Shown: in pieces, positions 54,750 to 63,646 of the stretch
Layout of the letters: each line of letters opens with the position of its first letter
Numbering within the stretch: the first letter of the stretch is position 1
From: Paracoccaceae bacterium
Lineage (GTDB): Bacteria; Pseudomonadota; Alphaproteobacteria; Rhodobacterales; Rhodobacteraceae
Direction of reading: 5' to 3'
Assembly (NCBI GenBank): GCA_021647745.1
Contig: JAKIUB010000001.1
Location: forward strand, 186,001-250,000
DNA length: 64,000 nucleotides
Program-made: the position numbers and the translations under genes
The notes under the pieces: generated by a model
Told to the model about the DNA's origin: nothing
Seen by the model: the letters and a program-made list of their open reading frames with translations, nothing else
Databases searched by the model: none

Positions 54750-55943
54750 TTACTTAACAGCGGCCATATGCCCGACGAATCTCTCAAACAGGTAAAAGCT
54801 GTCTTGCGGGCCGGGGCTGGCCTCGGGGTGGTGCTGGACCGAGAAAACCGGACGATCTTCCATGGCGATGCCACAGTTCGAGCCGTCGAACAGGGAAATA
54901 TGGGTTTCTTTTACCCCTTTTGGCAGGGTTTGGCTATCGACCGCAAACCCGTGGTTCATCGAGGTAATCTCGACCTTGCCGGTCTGGACATCCTTTACCG
55001 GATGGTTTGCGCCGTGGTGGCCGTGGTTCATCTTCAGGGTTTTTCCGCCAAGCGCGAGGGCGAGCATCTGGTGGCCAAGGCAGATGCCAAAGATCGGCAT
55101 GTCTGTTTTTTCCAGTATTTCCCTGATCATTGGCACGGCATATTCGCCGGTGGCTTTGGGGTCTCCTGGTCCGTTGGACAGGAAAAGCCCTTCAGGATTG
55201 TGAGACAGGATGTCGGCCGCTGTGGCCGTGGCCGGCAGGACGGTGACATCACAGCCCGCCGACGCGAGGCAGCGCAGGATGTTGCGCTTGGCACCATAGT
55301 CGATCGCTACGACTTTATGACCTTTTCCTGTGACTGGCGGAAAGCCTTCGCCCCAGACCCAGCGCTGCTCGTTCCACTTGTAGGGGGCATCGCAAGTGAC
55401 CTCGCGGGCGAGGTCTGCCCCTTCTATACCGTTGAAACCACGGGCTTTATCTAGAAGGGCGTCAATATCAAACACCCCGTCGGCGGCGTGCTGGATCGCG
55501 ACATGCGGCGCACCTTGCTGGCGGATGATGCGGGTAAGGCGGCGGGTATCCACGCCGCCAACCCCGATGCGGCCATGCGCTTCCATCCATGCTTTGAGGC
55601 TATCGGTGGCGCGCCAATTGGAGGGGGGTGTAGGATCCCATTTCACGACCATACCGGCCGCGGCGGGGGCGGTGGCCTCGTGATCCTCGGGCGTGGTGCC
55701 GGTATTGCCTATATGGGGGAAGGTAAAGGTAATGACTTGCCGGGCATAGGACGGGTCGGTCATGATTTCCTGATAGCCGGTCATGGCGGTATTAAAGCAA
55801 AGCTCGGCTACCGCTATCCCCTCTGCGCCAAAGCCTTTGCCGTAGATGACGGTGCCATCGGCAAGGGCTATGCAGGCTGTGGGCTTGCTGTCTTTGGCCG
55901 GGGCAAGCGCCTCGGCTTGCTCGGAGGGGAGGTGATCGGGCAT
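54750..55943 (-). CDS. carA: Carbamoyl-phosphate synthase small (glutaminase) subunit
   Basis: The 397-aa protein has the N-terminal CarA domain (YGKGFGA, TAMTGYQEIMTDPSYA) and a class I glutaminase domain with nucleophile Cys in GICLGHQMLALALGG and the His-Glu pair in QHHPEASPGP. It supplies ammonia for carbamoyl phosphate to arginine and pyrimidines. carB is not in this window. It diverges from yqeY across about 155 bp, a pairing I recall from Rhodobacterales. Confidence 0.96.
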   Translation of the reverse strand: MPDHLPSEQAEALAPAKDSKPTACIALADGTVIYGKGFGAEGIAVAELCFNTAMTGYQEIMTDPSYARQVITFTFPHIGNTGTTPEDHEATAPAAAGMVVKWDPTPPSNWRATDSLKAWMEAHGRIGVGGVDTRRLTRIIRQQGAPHVAIQHAADGVFDIDALLDKARGFNGIEGADLAREVTCDAPYKWNEQRWVWGEGFPPVTGKGHKVVAIDYGAKRNILRCLASAGCDVTVLPATATAADILSHNPEGLFLSNGPGDPKATGEYAVPMIREILEKTDMPIFGICLGHQMLALALGGKTLKMNHGHHGANHPVKDVQTGKVEITSMNHGFAVDSQTLPKGVKETHISLFDGSNCGIAMEDRPVFSVQHHPEASPGPQDSFYLFERFVGHMAAVK

Positions 55944-56099
55944 GGGGAATCCTGTGCAGGGGGATTTTGCGCAAAATATGCGGCTGGCGGCCCAAGGTCA
56001 AGCCATAGGGCGAGGCAAAGCGCGGGATATTGTGAAATTAGATCAGGCAATATATAAGGGGCGCTCTGCTGGGCTGCCAGCGATGACTAGGAATTGAAG

Positions 56100-56555
56100 A
56101 TGATCCGAAAACGGCTGATGGATGCGCAAACAGATGCAATGCGCGCACGCGAGGCAAAGCGGCTTTCAACGCTGCGGCTGGTAAACGCCGCGATCAAGGA
56201 CCGGGATATTGCCGCGCGCTCCGAGGATGGAAATGAAGGGGTCAATGACGCCGAAATCATGGCTATTCTGGCTAAAATGATCAAGCAGAGACAGGAAAGC
56301 TCGCGGGTTTTTGAAGAGGCGGGTCGCATCGAACTGGCCGAAGGCGAGCGCGCAGAGGTTAAGGTGATCGAGGAGTTTTTGCCCAAGCAGTTGAATGAGG
56401 CCGAGGTCTTAAAAGCCATTGCCGAGGCAGTGGCCGAAGTCGGCGCCGATTCTATCCGTGATATGGGCAAGGTGATGGCTGTGCTCAAGGAAAAATACAC
56501 CGGCAAGATGGATTTTGGCAAAGTTGGCGCAGCGGTAAAGGCTGTGTTGGCTTAA
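56100..56555 (+). CDS. GatB/YqeY-domain protein
   Basis: The 151-aa protein starts MIRKRLMDAQTDAMRAREAKRLSTLRLVNAAIKD and has the YqeY family length, related to the tail of GatB amidotransferase. Function is not settled; a tRNA-binding or amidation role has been proposed. ATG 56100 has AGGA 7 nt upstream; a TTG two codons earlier is less likely. It overlaps the converging DMT gene by 4 bp. Confidence 0.88.
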   Translation: MIRKRLMDAQTDAMRAREAKRLSTLRLVNAAIKDRDIAARSEDGNEGVNDAEIMAILAKMIKQRQESSRVFEEAGRIELAEGERAEVKVIEEFLPKQLNEAEVLKAIAEAVAEVGADSIRDMGKVMAVLKEKYTGKMDFGKVGAAVKAVLA

Positions 56556-57412
56556 TTTTTTTGCTTCAAATTCAGGTAGTTGGCAAATAGTATGATGGCG
56601 CCACCAATAAAAACAGTGATCAGTAGTGGCTCTTGATAAAGCATCACCCCGACCACGGCGCTGATCGGTAGCCGGATGAAATCCATCGGAGCGACCGTGG
56701 TGGCAGGGGCGATGTTTAGCGCCTGGGTCAGGCAATAATGTGCGCTCAAACCGGTGATTCCCATAATAAAAATCCACGGCCACAGCGCTGGTTCGGGCCA
56801 TGGAATACCGCCGGGAAGCGATAGGAAAAACGACATTACGGCTTGCGATAAGGTCATCCAGAACAGCAGGGTCAGCACGGTGTCGTGGCGCATGATCCGG
56901 CGGGTAGCGATATTGGTCAGGGCAAAGCCGATAGCGGCAAGAATAGCTGCCAGATGGCCAAGGTTTAGCGGCTCTACACCGGGGCGAGCTACAATAAGAA
57001 CACCTATGAAGCCCATAATAACAATAATAAATTTCTGCCGTGTCAGGCGCTCTCCCAGCAGCAACGGCGCGAGTAAGGCAACCCAGAGCGGATTGGTGAA
57101 TTCAAGCGCGACCAACTGGGCAAGCGGGATAATGGCTACGGCATAGAGCCACAGGTTTTGACCGGTAAAATGCACAATACTGCGGATCAGGTGCTGCGCG
57201 GGAATGGCCGTCTTTAGCTGGGAAAAACCGCGATTTGAGCGCGATAGAGCAAAGCTGACGATCAAAACCCCGATGATCGAGCGGTAAAGCATCAGCTCGA
57301 AGGTGTTTATTTCGAGCAATATAGCCCGCCCAGATATCGCCATCAGGGTGAAGGAAACAACGGCTCCCATCATCCAGAGCAGGGCCTTGAATGTCGGGTT
57401 GCTACCCGACAC
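56552..57412 (-). CDS. DMT-superfamily permease with two EamA domains
   Basis: From GTG 57412 the product has 286 aa with about ten membrane segments in two EamA repeats (family length about 290-300). The substrate is unknown; relatives export amino acids or metabolites. The start is uncertain: the GTG overlaps the stop of the ABM gene by 11 bp, and a longer in-frame form would overlap that gene more. Confidence 0.82.
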   Translation of the reverse strand: MSGSNPTFKALLWMMGAVVSFTLMAISGRAILLEINTFELMLYRSIIGVLIVSFALSRSNRGFSQLKTAIPAQHLIRSIVHFTGQNLWLYAVAIIPLAQLVALEFTNPLWVALLAPLLLGERLTRQKFIIVIMGFIGVLIVARPGVEPLNLGHLAAILAAIGFALTNIATRRIMRHDTVLTLLFWMTLSQAVMSFFLSLPGGIPWPEPALWPWIFIMGITGLSAHYCLTQALNIAPATTVAPMDFIRLPISAVVGVMLYQEPLLITVFIGGAIILFANYLNLKQKN

Positions 57413-57683
57413 GTTTGCTGAACCGGCGCTCCAGTTTTTCCGAATGCTGCCCCCATTCAGAGGCTTTGGTGCGGGTTTGGTGGGCGGCAAAGGTTTCTTC
57501 GGAGTCAAAAACCTCGGAAACGTGAAATTTGTTGCGGTCTTTCGGGTCTTCTGTGACCTCGAACTTCAGGCAGCCCGGCTCGGCGCGGGTGAGCGCGATA
57601 TGTTCATCCAGATAAAGGTCGATTACGGCACGTTGCGCGGCGGTTTTGGCAACCAGCTGCCCGTCCAGATATACTTTTGCCAT
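57402..57683 (-). CDS. ABM-domain monooxygenase-like protein (putative quinol monooxygenase)
   Basis: The 93-aa protein has the ABM (dimeric alpha-beta barrel) pattern: LTRAEPGCLKFEVTEDPKDRNKFHVSEVFDSEETFAAHQ. Such small proteins oxidise quinols or aromatic polyketides without a bound cofactor, or simply bind heme. ATG 57683 is preferred to a TTG two codons earlier; GGAGG lies about 10 nt upstream. It overlaps the DMT permease start. Confidence 0.82.
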   Translation of the reverse strand: MAKVYLDGQLVAKTAAQRAVIDLYLDEHIALTRAEPGCLKFEVTEDPKDRNKFHVSEVFDSEETFAAHQTRTKASEWGQHSEKLERRFSKRVG

Positions 57684-57742
57684 TGTCAAAACCCTCCCTG
57701 TATTTACTGTTTATGTTAGGCGGGGTAGCGGGAGGTGTCCAG

Positions 57743-59302
57743 CTATTCCCACTCGATTGTGCCGGGCGGTTTCGAGGTGATATCATAGGTCACACGGTTG
57801 ATGCCCTCGACCTCGTTAATGATCCGCGTGGCTGTCTCGCCCAAGAATTCATGCGAAAAAGGATAGTAGTCGGCGGTCATACCGTCCACGCTTGTGACCG
57901 CGCGCAGTGCGCAGGCAAAATCATAGGTGCGGCTGTCGCCCATCACGCCGACTGTGCGCACGGGCAGGATGGCAACAAAGGCCTGCCAGATTTCATCATA
58001 AAGCCCGTGTTTGCGGATCTGGTCGATATAGACAGCATCGGCCTTGCGCAGGATTTCAAGCTTTTCAAGGGTGATCTCGCCGGGGCAGCGGATAGCAAGG
58101 CCGGGGCCGGGAAACGGATGGCGGCCAATGAAGCTTTTGGGCAGACCAAGCTCGCGGCCCAAGGCGCGGACCTCGTCCTTGAACAGCTCGCGCAGGGGTT
58201 CGACCAGCTTCAGGCCCATTTTTTCTGGTAGACCACCAACATTGTGATGGGATTTTATGGTTACGCTCGGGCCGCCCGAAAAGCTTACGCTCTCGATTAC
58301 ATCTGGGTAAAGCGTGCCTTGGGCGAGGAATTTGGCACCGCCCACGGCAGCCGCGTGTTTCTGGAAGACATCGATAAACAGCCGGCCGATTATTTTTCGT
58401 TTGGTTTCGGGGTCTGACTGCCCGTCAAGCTCGCCGAGAAACAACGCGCGCTCATCGGCATGGATCAGCGGCATATGGTATTCGTCGCGGAACATCGCAA
58501 CCACTTCTTCGGCCTCGTTTTGCCGCAACAAGCCGTGGTCAACGAACACACAAGTCAGCTGGTCGCCAATGGCCTCGTATAGCAGCACGGCAGCGACCGA
58601 GCTATCAACCCCGCCGGAAAGCCCGCAGATAACCTTGGCATCGCCCACCTGCTCACGGATTTTGCGGATGGCCTCCTCGCGGTAGGCGCCCATGGTCCAG
58701 TCACCGGTGAAACCGGCAATTTTGATGAAATTTTCGTATAGCCTGGCGCCATTCGGGGTGTGGTGGACCTCGGGATGAAACTGCACTGCGTAAAAATCGC
58801 GCGCTTGGTCAGCGATGATCGCAAAAGGCGCATTGGGCGAGGTGCCGAACACCTCGAAACCCGGCGCGATGGCTGAAACATGGTCGCCGTGGCTCATCCA
58901 GACCTGTTCTTTGCCATCCGAGAACCAACCCTTAAGCAGTGGCAGGCTGGTGCCCGGTTCGACATAAGCGCGGCCAAATTCAGCGGTGCCATGACCGCTT
59001 TCGACCTTGCCGCCGAGCATCTGCATCATCACTTGCTGGCCATAGCAAATGCCAAGCACCGGCACGCCGAGGCTGAAAACCGCTTCGGGCGGGCGGGGCG
59101 AACCGGCATCAATCACACTGGCGGGACCACCTGACAGGATCACCGCTTTCGGAGCAAATGCTGCCAGAAAACCGGCGTCAACCTTATTGAACGGGTGGAT
59201 CTCGCAATAGACATTCAGCTCGCGCAGGCGCCGCGCAATAAGCTGCGTAACCTGTGAGCCGAAGTCGATGATTAAAAGGCGGTCATGGGATGTATCTGTC
59301 AT
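57743..59302 (-). CDS. guaA: GMP synthase (glutamine-hydrolysing)
   Basis: The 519-aa enzyme has a class I glutaminase domain with Cys in GICYGQQ and His-Glu in QFHPEVHHT, an ATP pyrophosphatase P-loop GLSGGVDSSV near residue 228, and a C-terminal dimerisation domain ending in TIEWE. It aminates XMP to GMP. ATG 59302 is chosen to give the family start MTDTSHDRLLI; an ATG six codons earlier is possible. Neither has a strong Shine-Dalgarno. Confidence 0.96.
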   Translation of the reverse strand: MTDTSHDRLLIIDFGSQVTQLIARRLRELNVYCEIHPFNKVDAGFLAAFAPKAVILSGGPASVIDAGSPRPPEAVFSLGVPVLGICYGQQVMMQMLGGKVESGHGTAEFGRAYVEPGTSLPLLKGWFSDGKEQVWMSHGDHVSAIAPGFEVFGTSPNAPFAIIADQARDFYAVQFHPEVHHTPNGARLYENFIKIAGFTGDWTMGAYREEAIRKIREQVGDAKVICGLSGGVDSSVAAVLLYEAIGDQLTCVFVDHGLLRQNEAEEVVAMFRDEYHMPLIHADERALFLGELDGQSDPETKRKIIGRLFIDVFQKHAAAVGGAKFLAQGTLYPDVIESVSFSGGPSVTIKSHHNVGGLPEKMGLKLVEPLRELFKDEVRALGRELGLPKSFIGRHPFPGPGLAIRCPGEITLEKLEILRKADAVYIDQIRKHGLYDEIWQAFVAILPVRTVGVMGDSRTYDFACALRAVTSVDGMTADYYPFSHEFLGETATRIINEVEGINRVTYDITSKPPGTIEWE

Positions 59303-59370
59303 GGGGCTAGTTATGCCCATGGGCGGATTCGCACAAGCCCCAATAGATCAAGGGTCAGTATGCCAGCTGC

Positions 59371-60270
59371 CTACCCTTCGGTATCTACCTGCCCATAGAG
59401 AAGCACCGCCTCGTTCATTAAAATGCGGACAGCGACCAGATTTTGGCTTGTGGAAAGAATATCTTCGGCTTCAAAAATCTCGCCGGCGATAGCACGATCA
59501 AGAACGACCTTCGCCCGAGACCACACAGCTCCGGCTTCTTCCAGTTTGTCGCGAATTTCGGTGGTAGGGGGCGCAATAATCAGGCCGGGCATTCCGTTGA
59601 TCAGGGCAGTCAGGGTGTTTTCAAAGATTCGGACGGTTTCTTCCAGGCTGGCAAGCTTTATCTGTGTATCAATACCGGCCTGAGACAGGCAAAACTCCTT
59701 GAATGCTTTTTCGGACAGCATTCTCTGCCGCCCGGCAAAATTAAGGATCATGGTGCGAATTAGCGGCAGATTGCCGATCTCGCTGCTATAGATGGACTGG
59801 ATGTCATTGGTCAGAACATCCGACACTTCAAACAGGGAATTCGAGACCGAAGAAATTGCTTGAAGGCGGTCCGTTTCTATAGTGCCGGAGGATGAAAGCA
59901 CATCCAGATATCCGGATAACCGATCAAACAGACGCTTTGCTTTAGCGATATCGCTAATGATTTTTGAGTGGGCCTCGATATCCAGCCCCGAATCACCACC
60001 GCCAAATTGCAAAATCGAGAGAGACTGCGCAAACAAATCACGGGTATCCAAGGCGTCTCTAGCGTGGGTTTCGGCCTCGATGTCGAGATACACGAGGCAA
60101 GACAAGCCCGCCATACGCTGTGCAAGCATGCGCTGGCGTGCAGATACGTTTATCCGCACGAGGGCTTGGTCGAGGGTCTCTGCGCTCGCCGTGGTGGGGA
60201 GAATAGGGTTTCCCGTTAAGAATAGAATGCTAATCGTGCCTATGGCGATGAAAGAGGGAAAAAACTTCAT
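59371..60270 (-). CDS. Exported protein with two PilJ-type sensor segments
   Basis: The 299-aa product has a signal peptide (to about residue 29) and two copies of the PilJ-like Q-R-M-L pattern: SARQRMLAQRMAGLSCLVYL near residue 43 and AGRQRMLSEKAFKEFCL near 179. PilJ domains are helical periplasmic sensors of chemoreceptors, but no transmembrane or signalling domain follows. A periplasmic ligand-binding role is possible. It diverges from the methyltransferase gene. Confidence 0.75.
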   Translation of the reverse strand: MKFFPSFIAIGTISILFLTGNPILPTTASAETLDQALVRINVSARQRMLAQRMAGLSCLVYLDIEAETHARDALDTRDLFAQSLSILQFGGGDSGLDIEAHSKIISDIAKAKRLFDRLSGYLDVLSSSGTIETDRLQAISSVSNSLFEVSDVLTNDIQSIYSSEIGNLPLIRTMILNFAGRQRMLSEKAFKEFCLSQAGIDTQIKLASLEETVRIFENTLTALINGMPGLIIAPPTTEIRDKLEEAGAVWSRAKVVLDRAIAGEIFEAEDILSTSQNLVAVRILMNEAVLLYGQVDTEG

Positions 60271-60527
60271 AAAACTACCTACAATTTACGTTTGATCAAT
60301 TCGAAATGCTCGCTAGGGGGAGCTGCCTGTTTTGTCAATCATTTGAGCGCGCCCCCTTACGTTAGGTAATGTGCTTTGGAGGGCATAAATTGGTATGTGT
60401 CATTCAAAATTTTGAGAATATTGGCGCATATGTCGCAGATGGAGCAAATTCAGGCGGGAATATCGGATATGGCGGTATGGGGTTGCTATTATCAAGCGAG
60501 AACACCCCCTTGTTCAGGAGCTTGCAC

Positions 60528-62087
60528 ATGCGCGAAATTCCTATCAGCCCGGAATCAACCAGCCGCCGCCGCGGGCGCGGAGGGGGGGCTGCGCGGCGGG
60601 CTGCACGCGCCACTGTCAGTTTTGAAAGCGCAAAATATATCGAGCGTAACATTCCGAATTTCGAAATTCTGACCGAAGAGGCAATCGAGATTATCGAGGC
60701 AAATGCCGAGACCATACTGGAGGAGATCGGCGTCAGCTTTTCCGGTTGTCCCGAGGCGCTGAAGCGCTGGCGCGAGGCGGGGGCAGATGTGACGGGCGAG
60801 CGCGTGCGCATCCCGCGTGGCTTGGCGCGCCAGCTTTGCGCCACCGCGCCTAGCCGGATTATCCAGCACGCCCGTAACCCCGAGCGCAGCGTGGAAATCG
60901 GCGGTAAATCTCTGGTGCTGGCGCCGGTTTATGGCCCGCCATTCGTGCGCGATCTGGATGGCGGGCGGCGCTATGGCACCATTGCCGATTTCCGAAAATT
61001 TGTGAAGCTGGGCTATATGAGCAAATACCTGCACCATTCCGGCGGCACGGTCTGCGAGCCAACCGATGTGGCGGTCAACAAGCGGCATCTGGATATGCTT
61101 TATGCCCATATGACCCTGACCGACAAGCCCTATATGGGGTCGGTGACAGCCCCCGAGCGGGCGGCGGATTCGGTGGAAATGTCCAAAATCCTGTTTGGTG
61201 AAAAATTTGTGGATGAAAACGCGGTAATGACCTCGCTGATCAATATCAATTCACCGCTCACCTTTGATCCGATCATGGTTGGCGCGCTGGAGGTTTATGC
61301 GGCGGCGGGGCAGGCCTGCATTATTTCACCCTTTATCGTGGGCGGGGCGATGGCCCCCGTTTCGGTGGCCGGTACGCTAACACAGGTTTTGGCCGAGGCG
61401 CTGGCGGGCATCGCCTATTCCCAGCTCGTCCGTCCCGGCGCGCCGGTGATTTTTGGCGCCTTTGTGACCTCGATCGATATGGGGTCCGGTGCGCCAACCT
61501 TCGGCACGCCCGAGGCCAGCAAGATCCTCTATGGTGCGGGGCAGCTTGCGCGGCGCCTGGGCTTGCCGTTTCGCTCGGGTGGCGGGCTTTGCGGGGCCAA
61601 GCTGCCGGATGCGCAAGCGGGCTATGAAACCGCCAATACGCTAAATGCCGCCCTGCTTGGCGGGGTTAACTTTATGTTACACGCTTGCGGCTGGCTGGAG
61701 GGCGGGCTGGTATCGAGCTTCGAGAAATTCGTGCTGGATGCCGACCAGCTCGGTGCGTTGCATGCGCTGGCTGAAGGGGTTGATGTATCGGAAAACGGCC
61801 AAGCTATGGGAGCGATACGCGAGGTTGGACCCGGCGGGCATTATCTGGGCTGCGAGCACACCCAAGCCAATTTCAAAACTGCGTTCTGGCGCAGTAATGT
61901 GCTGGATTACAAGCCCTTTGAGCAATGGGAAGACGAGGGCAGCAAGGATGCGATGCAGCTTGCCGGTTTGCGGGTAAAGCAGATGCTGGCCGATTACCGG
62001 CAACCCGAAATGGACCCCGCCATTAACGAGGCATTGCAAGATTATATTGCACGTAAAAAAGCATGCATGCCCGATAGTTTTGTATAG
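60528..62087 (+). CDS. Trimethylamine methyltransferase (MttB)-family protein, no amber codon
   Basis: The 519-aa protein matches the MttB superfamily along its length, with EAIEIIEANAETILEEIGVSF at the start and the TIM-barrel blocks such as GAPVIFGAFVTSIDMGSG and SGGGLCGAKLPDAQAGYE. True trimethylamine enzymes use an in-frame UAG (pyrrolysine); none occurs here, so it belongs to the non-pyrrolysine group that includes glycine betaine methyltransferases. A corrinoid partner protein is not adjacent. ATG 60528 has AGGAG 8 nt upstream and starts a basic N-terminus. Confidence 0.86.
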   Translation: MREIPISPESTSRRRGRGGGAARRAARATVSFESAKYIERNIPNFEILTEEAIEIIEANAETILEEIGVSFSGCPEALKRWREAGADVTGERVRIPRGLARQLCATAPSRIIQHARNPERSVEIGGKSLVLAPVYGPPFVRDLDGGRRYGTIADFRKFVKLGYMSKYLHHSGGTVCEPTDVAVNKRHLDMLYAHMTLTDKPYMGSVTAPERAADSVEMSKILFGEKFVDENAVMTSLININSPLTFDPIMVGALEVYAAAGQACIISPFIVGGAMAPVSVAGTLTQVLAEALAGIAYSQLVRPGAPVIFGAFVTSIDMGSGAPTFGTPEASKILYGAGQLARRLGLPFRSGGGLCGAKLPDAQAGYETANTLNAALLGGVNFMLHACGWLEGGLVSSFEKFVLDADQLGALHALAEGVDVSENGQAMGAIREVGPGGHYLGCEHTQANFKTAFWRSNVLDYKPFEQWEDEGSKDAMQLAGLRVKQMLADYRQPEMDPAINEALQDYIARKKACMPDSFV

Positions 62088-62098
62088 GTAACAATATA

Positions 62099-62362
62099 CT
62101 AGGCCGCTTTTTCTATTTCAGAGATCAGCGCAGAAAGCACTTCCACATGGGCTTGTGCGCTATAGGTGGCATCATGGGCGCGGCGTCCAATTTCCAACCC
62201 TTCTTCACGGGCTTGCAGTAGATCAACCACCTGCGCCGGACTGGCCCCCAGCAACCGTGGCAGCATGGTTTCACGCTTGTAGCCTTTGGCGCAAATCCGT
62301 GCGGCCTCCAGCAGTATTTTTGGGCGGTGGGTGCTTGGGGTAAGCTTGGATATCTTGGTCAT
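62099..62362 (-). CDS. DUF6477-family protein
   Basis: The 87-aa basic protein has the pattern RPKILLEAARICAKGYKRE...LPRLLG and ends ATYSAQAHVEVLSALISEIEKA, which I recall from the small DUF6477 family of Rhodobacterales. It sits 11 bp from the converging methyltransferase and diverges from the DUF6456 gene, its usual neighbour. Function unknown. Confidence 0.8.
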   Translation of the reverse strand: MTKISKLTPSTHRPKILLEAARICAKGYKRETMLPRLLGASPAQVVDLLQAREEGLEIGRRAHDATYSAQAHVEVLSALISEIEKAA

Positions 62363-62564
62363 TTTTGTCTCCTGTAAATGTTGGATACCCTGATAATACC
62401 GCAGCTTTTTCCCGTGTTGCGCTTAATGCGATTTCACAGCTCTGTCCTGTAGCCACTTGATAATATTTGATTAATATACTGAGCTTTGTTGAATGGTTAA
62501 CAGTATGTATACCTCCACGGTCTATTAACGATTTGTCTAAAATTTTATTCAAAAGGATAAGAAA
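62363..62564. promoter_or_regulatory. AT-rich divergent promoter region DUF6477/DUF6456
   Basis: The 202-bp gap is much richer in A and T than the flanking genes and must carry both start sites. Several TTAA words are present, but none fits the CtrA spacing TTAA-N7-TTAA well. I see no other clear operator. Confidence 0.4.
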
Positions 62565-63638
62565 GTGACTGATGACACGCTGACAAATTCCGACACTTTC
62601 ACCAACCTGGGACCGCTGACCAAAGCGTTGCCGGACTGGGTTCCTGAAATTGCGGTGACATATCTAAGCCATACAACCCTCGGAGTCCCTTTGCGGCAAA
62701 TCGCCCGGCAAAAGGGGGTTCATGCCTCGACCATATTGCGCCAGGTGCGTAAATATGAGGAGAGGCGTGAAGACCCGCTTGTCGATCAGGCGCTAGATGC
62801 TGCGGCGCGCGAGCTACTTCCCCATAAACCGGAGCAAAAACATATGGCCAATACCCCCACCACCAATGCCGAAGCCAAGCGCATATTGCGGCACCTGTCT
62901 GAATCCGGCACCTATTTGCTGGCCTCGAAGCAAATGTCCAAAGCCGCGGTATTCAAGGAAATAAACGGCGAGGAGCGACGCAAGGTTGCCACGGTCGAAA
63001 CCCGCATCGCGCATCGTTTTGCCTTGCAGGAGTGGATCAGCGGCAAACAAATAGGTGTGGTCGGGCGCTATACCATCACTTCGGTCGGGCGGGCTGCATT
63101 GCGCCGGATGATGGCTCAGGATAATGGCTTTACCGAGCAGCATCAGGAGTTTGGCGAGCGCGATATCAGGCTGTCCGAGGATGGCAGTATCAAGCGGGTG
63201 CGCTACAATATTGCCGAAAGCCCGCTCAGCCTGCTCGGGCGCAAGCGCGGCGCCAACGGGGCATTTTTGACAGCGGCGCAAATGGCAGCGGGCGAGCGCC
63301 TGCGCGAGGATTTCGAGCTGGCGCATATGGGGCCGCGCGTTGCGCAAAACTGGGACCGGTTTTTAACCTCGGCCTCGCGTGGCGGCTTTTCAGGCAACAC
63401 CCCCGCCGAGGGGCCTTCGGCGGCGCGGGCGCGGGTGTCCAAGGCGCTGAGCGCACTGGGGCCGGGGCTGGCAGATATTGTCTTTCGGGTGTGTTGTTTT
63501 CTGGACGGATTAGAGAAGGCCGAAAAGCGTCTTGGCTGGTCGGCGCGCTCGGGCAAGGTGGTGCTGCGCATCGCGCTGCAACGCCTCGCCCAGCATTACG
63601 GCATGAATGACAGCGAAGAAACCAAAATGGCTGGATAG
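62565..63638 (+). CDS. DUF6456-domain protein with helix-turn-helix
   Basis: The 357-aa protein has an N-terminal helix-turn-helix-like region (about residues 27-70: LSHTTLGVPLRQIARQKGVHASTILRQVRKYEE) followed by the DUF6456 domain ending LDGLEKAEKRLGWSARSGKVVLRIALQRLAQHYG. The DNA-binding N-terminus suggests a transcription factor. It starts at GTG 62565 with AAGGA upstream. It ends 8 bp from the converging tpiA gene. Confidence 0.85.
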   Translation: MTDDTLTNSDTFTNLGPLTKALPDWVPEIAVTYLSHTTLGVPLRQIARQKGVHASTILRQVRKYEERREDPLVDQALDAAARELLPHKPEQKHMANTPTTNAEAKRILRHLSESGTYLLASKQMSKAAVFKEINGEERRKVATVETRIAHRFALQEWISGKQIGVVGRYTITSVGRAALRRMMAQDNGFTEQHQEFGERDIRLSEDGSIKRVRYNIAESPLSLLGRKRGANGAFLTAAQMAAGERLREDFELAHMGPRVAQNWDRFLTSASRGGFSGNTPAEGPSAARARVSKALSALGPGLADIVFRVCCFLDGLEKAEKRLGWSARSGKVVLRIALQRLAQHYGMNDSEETKMAG

Positions 63639-63646
63639 GCGGCGGT

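Noticed and set aside
60369..60527. N-terminal extension of the MttB-family gene to 60369
   Set aside because: No homology to the family in the added part, and AGGAG precedes the ATG at 60528.
62363..62564. CtrA-binding sites in the DUF6477/DUF6456 gap
   Set aside because: TTAA words occur, but the best pairing (TTAA-N7-TCTA) deviates at two of four bases in the second half-site.
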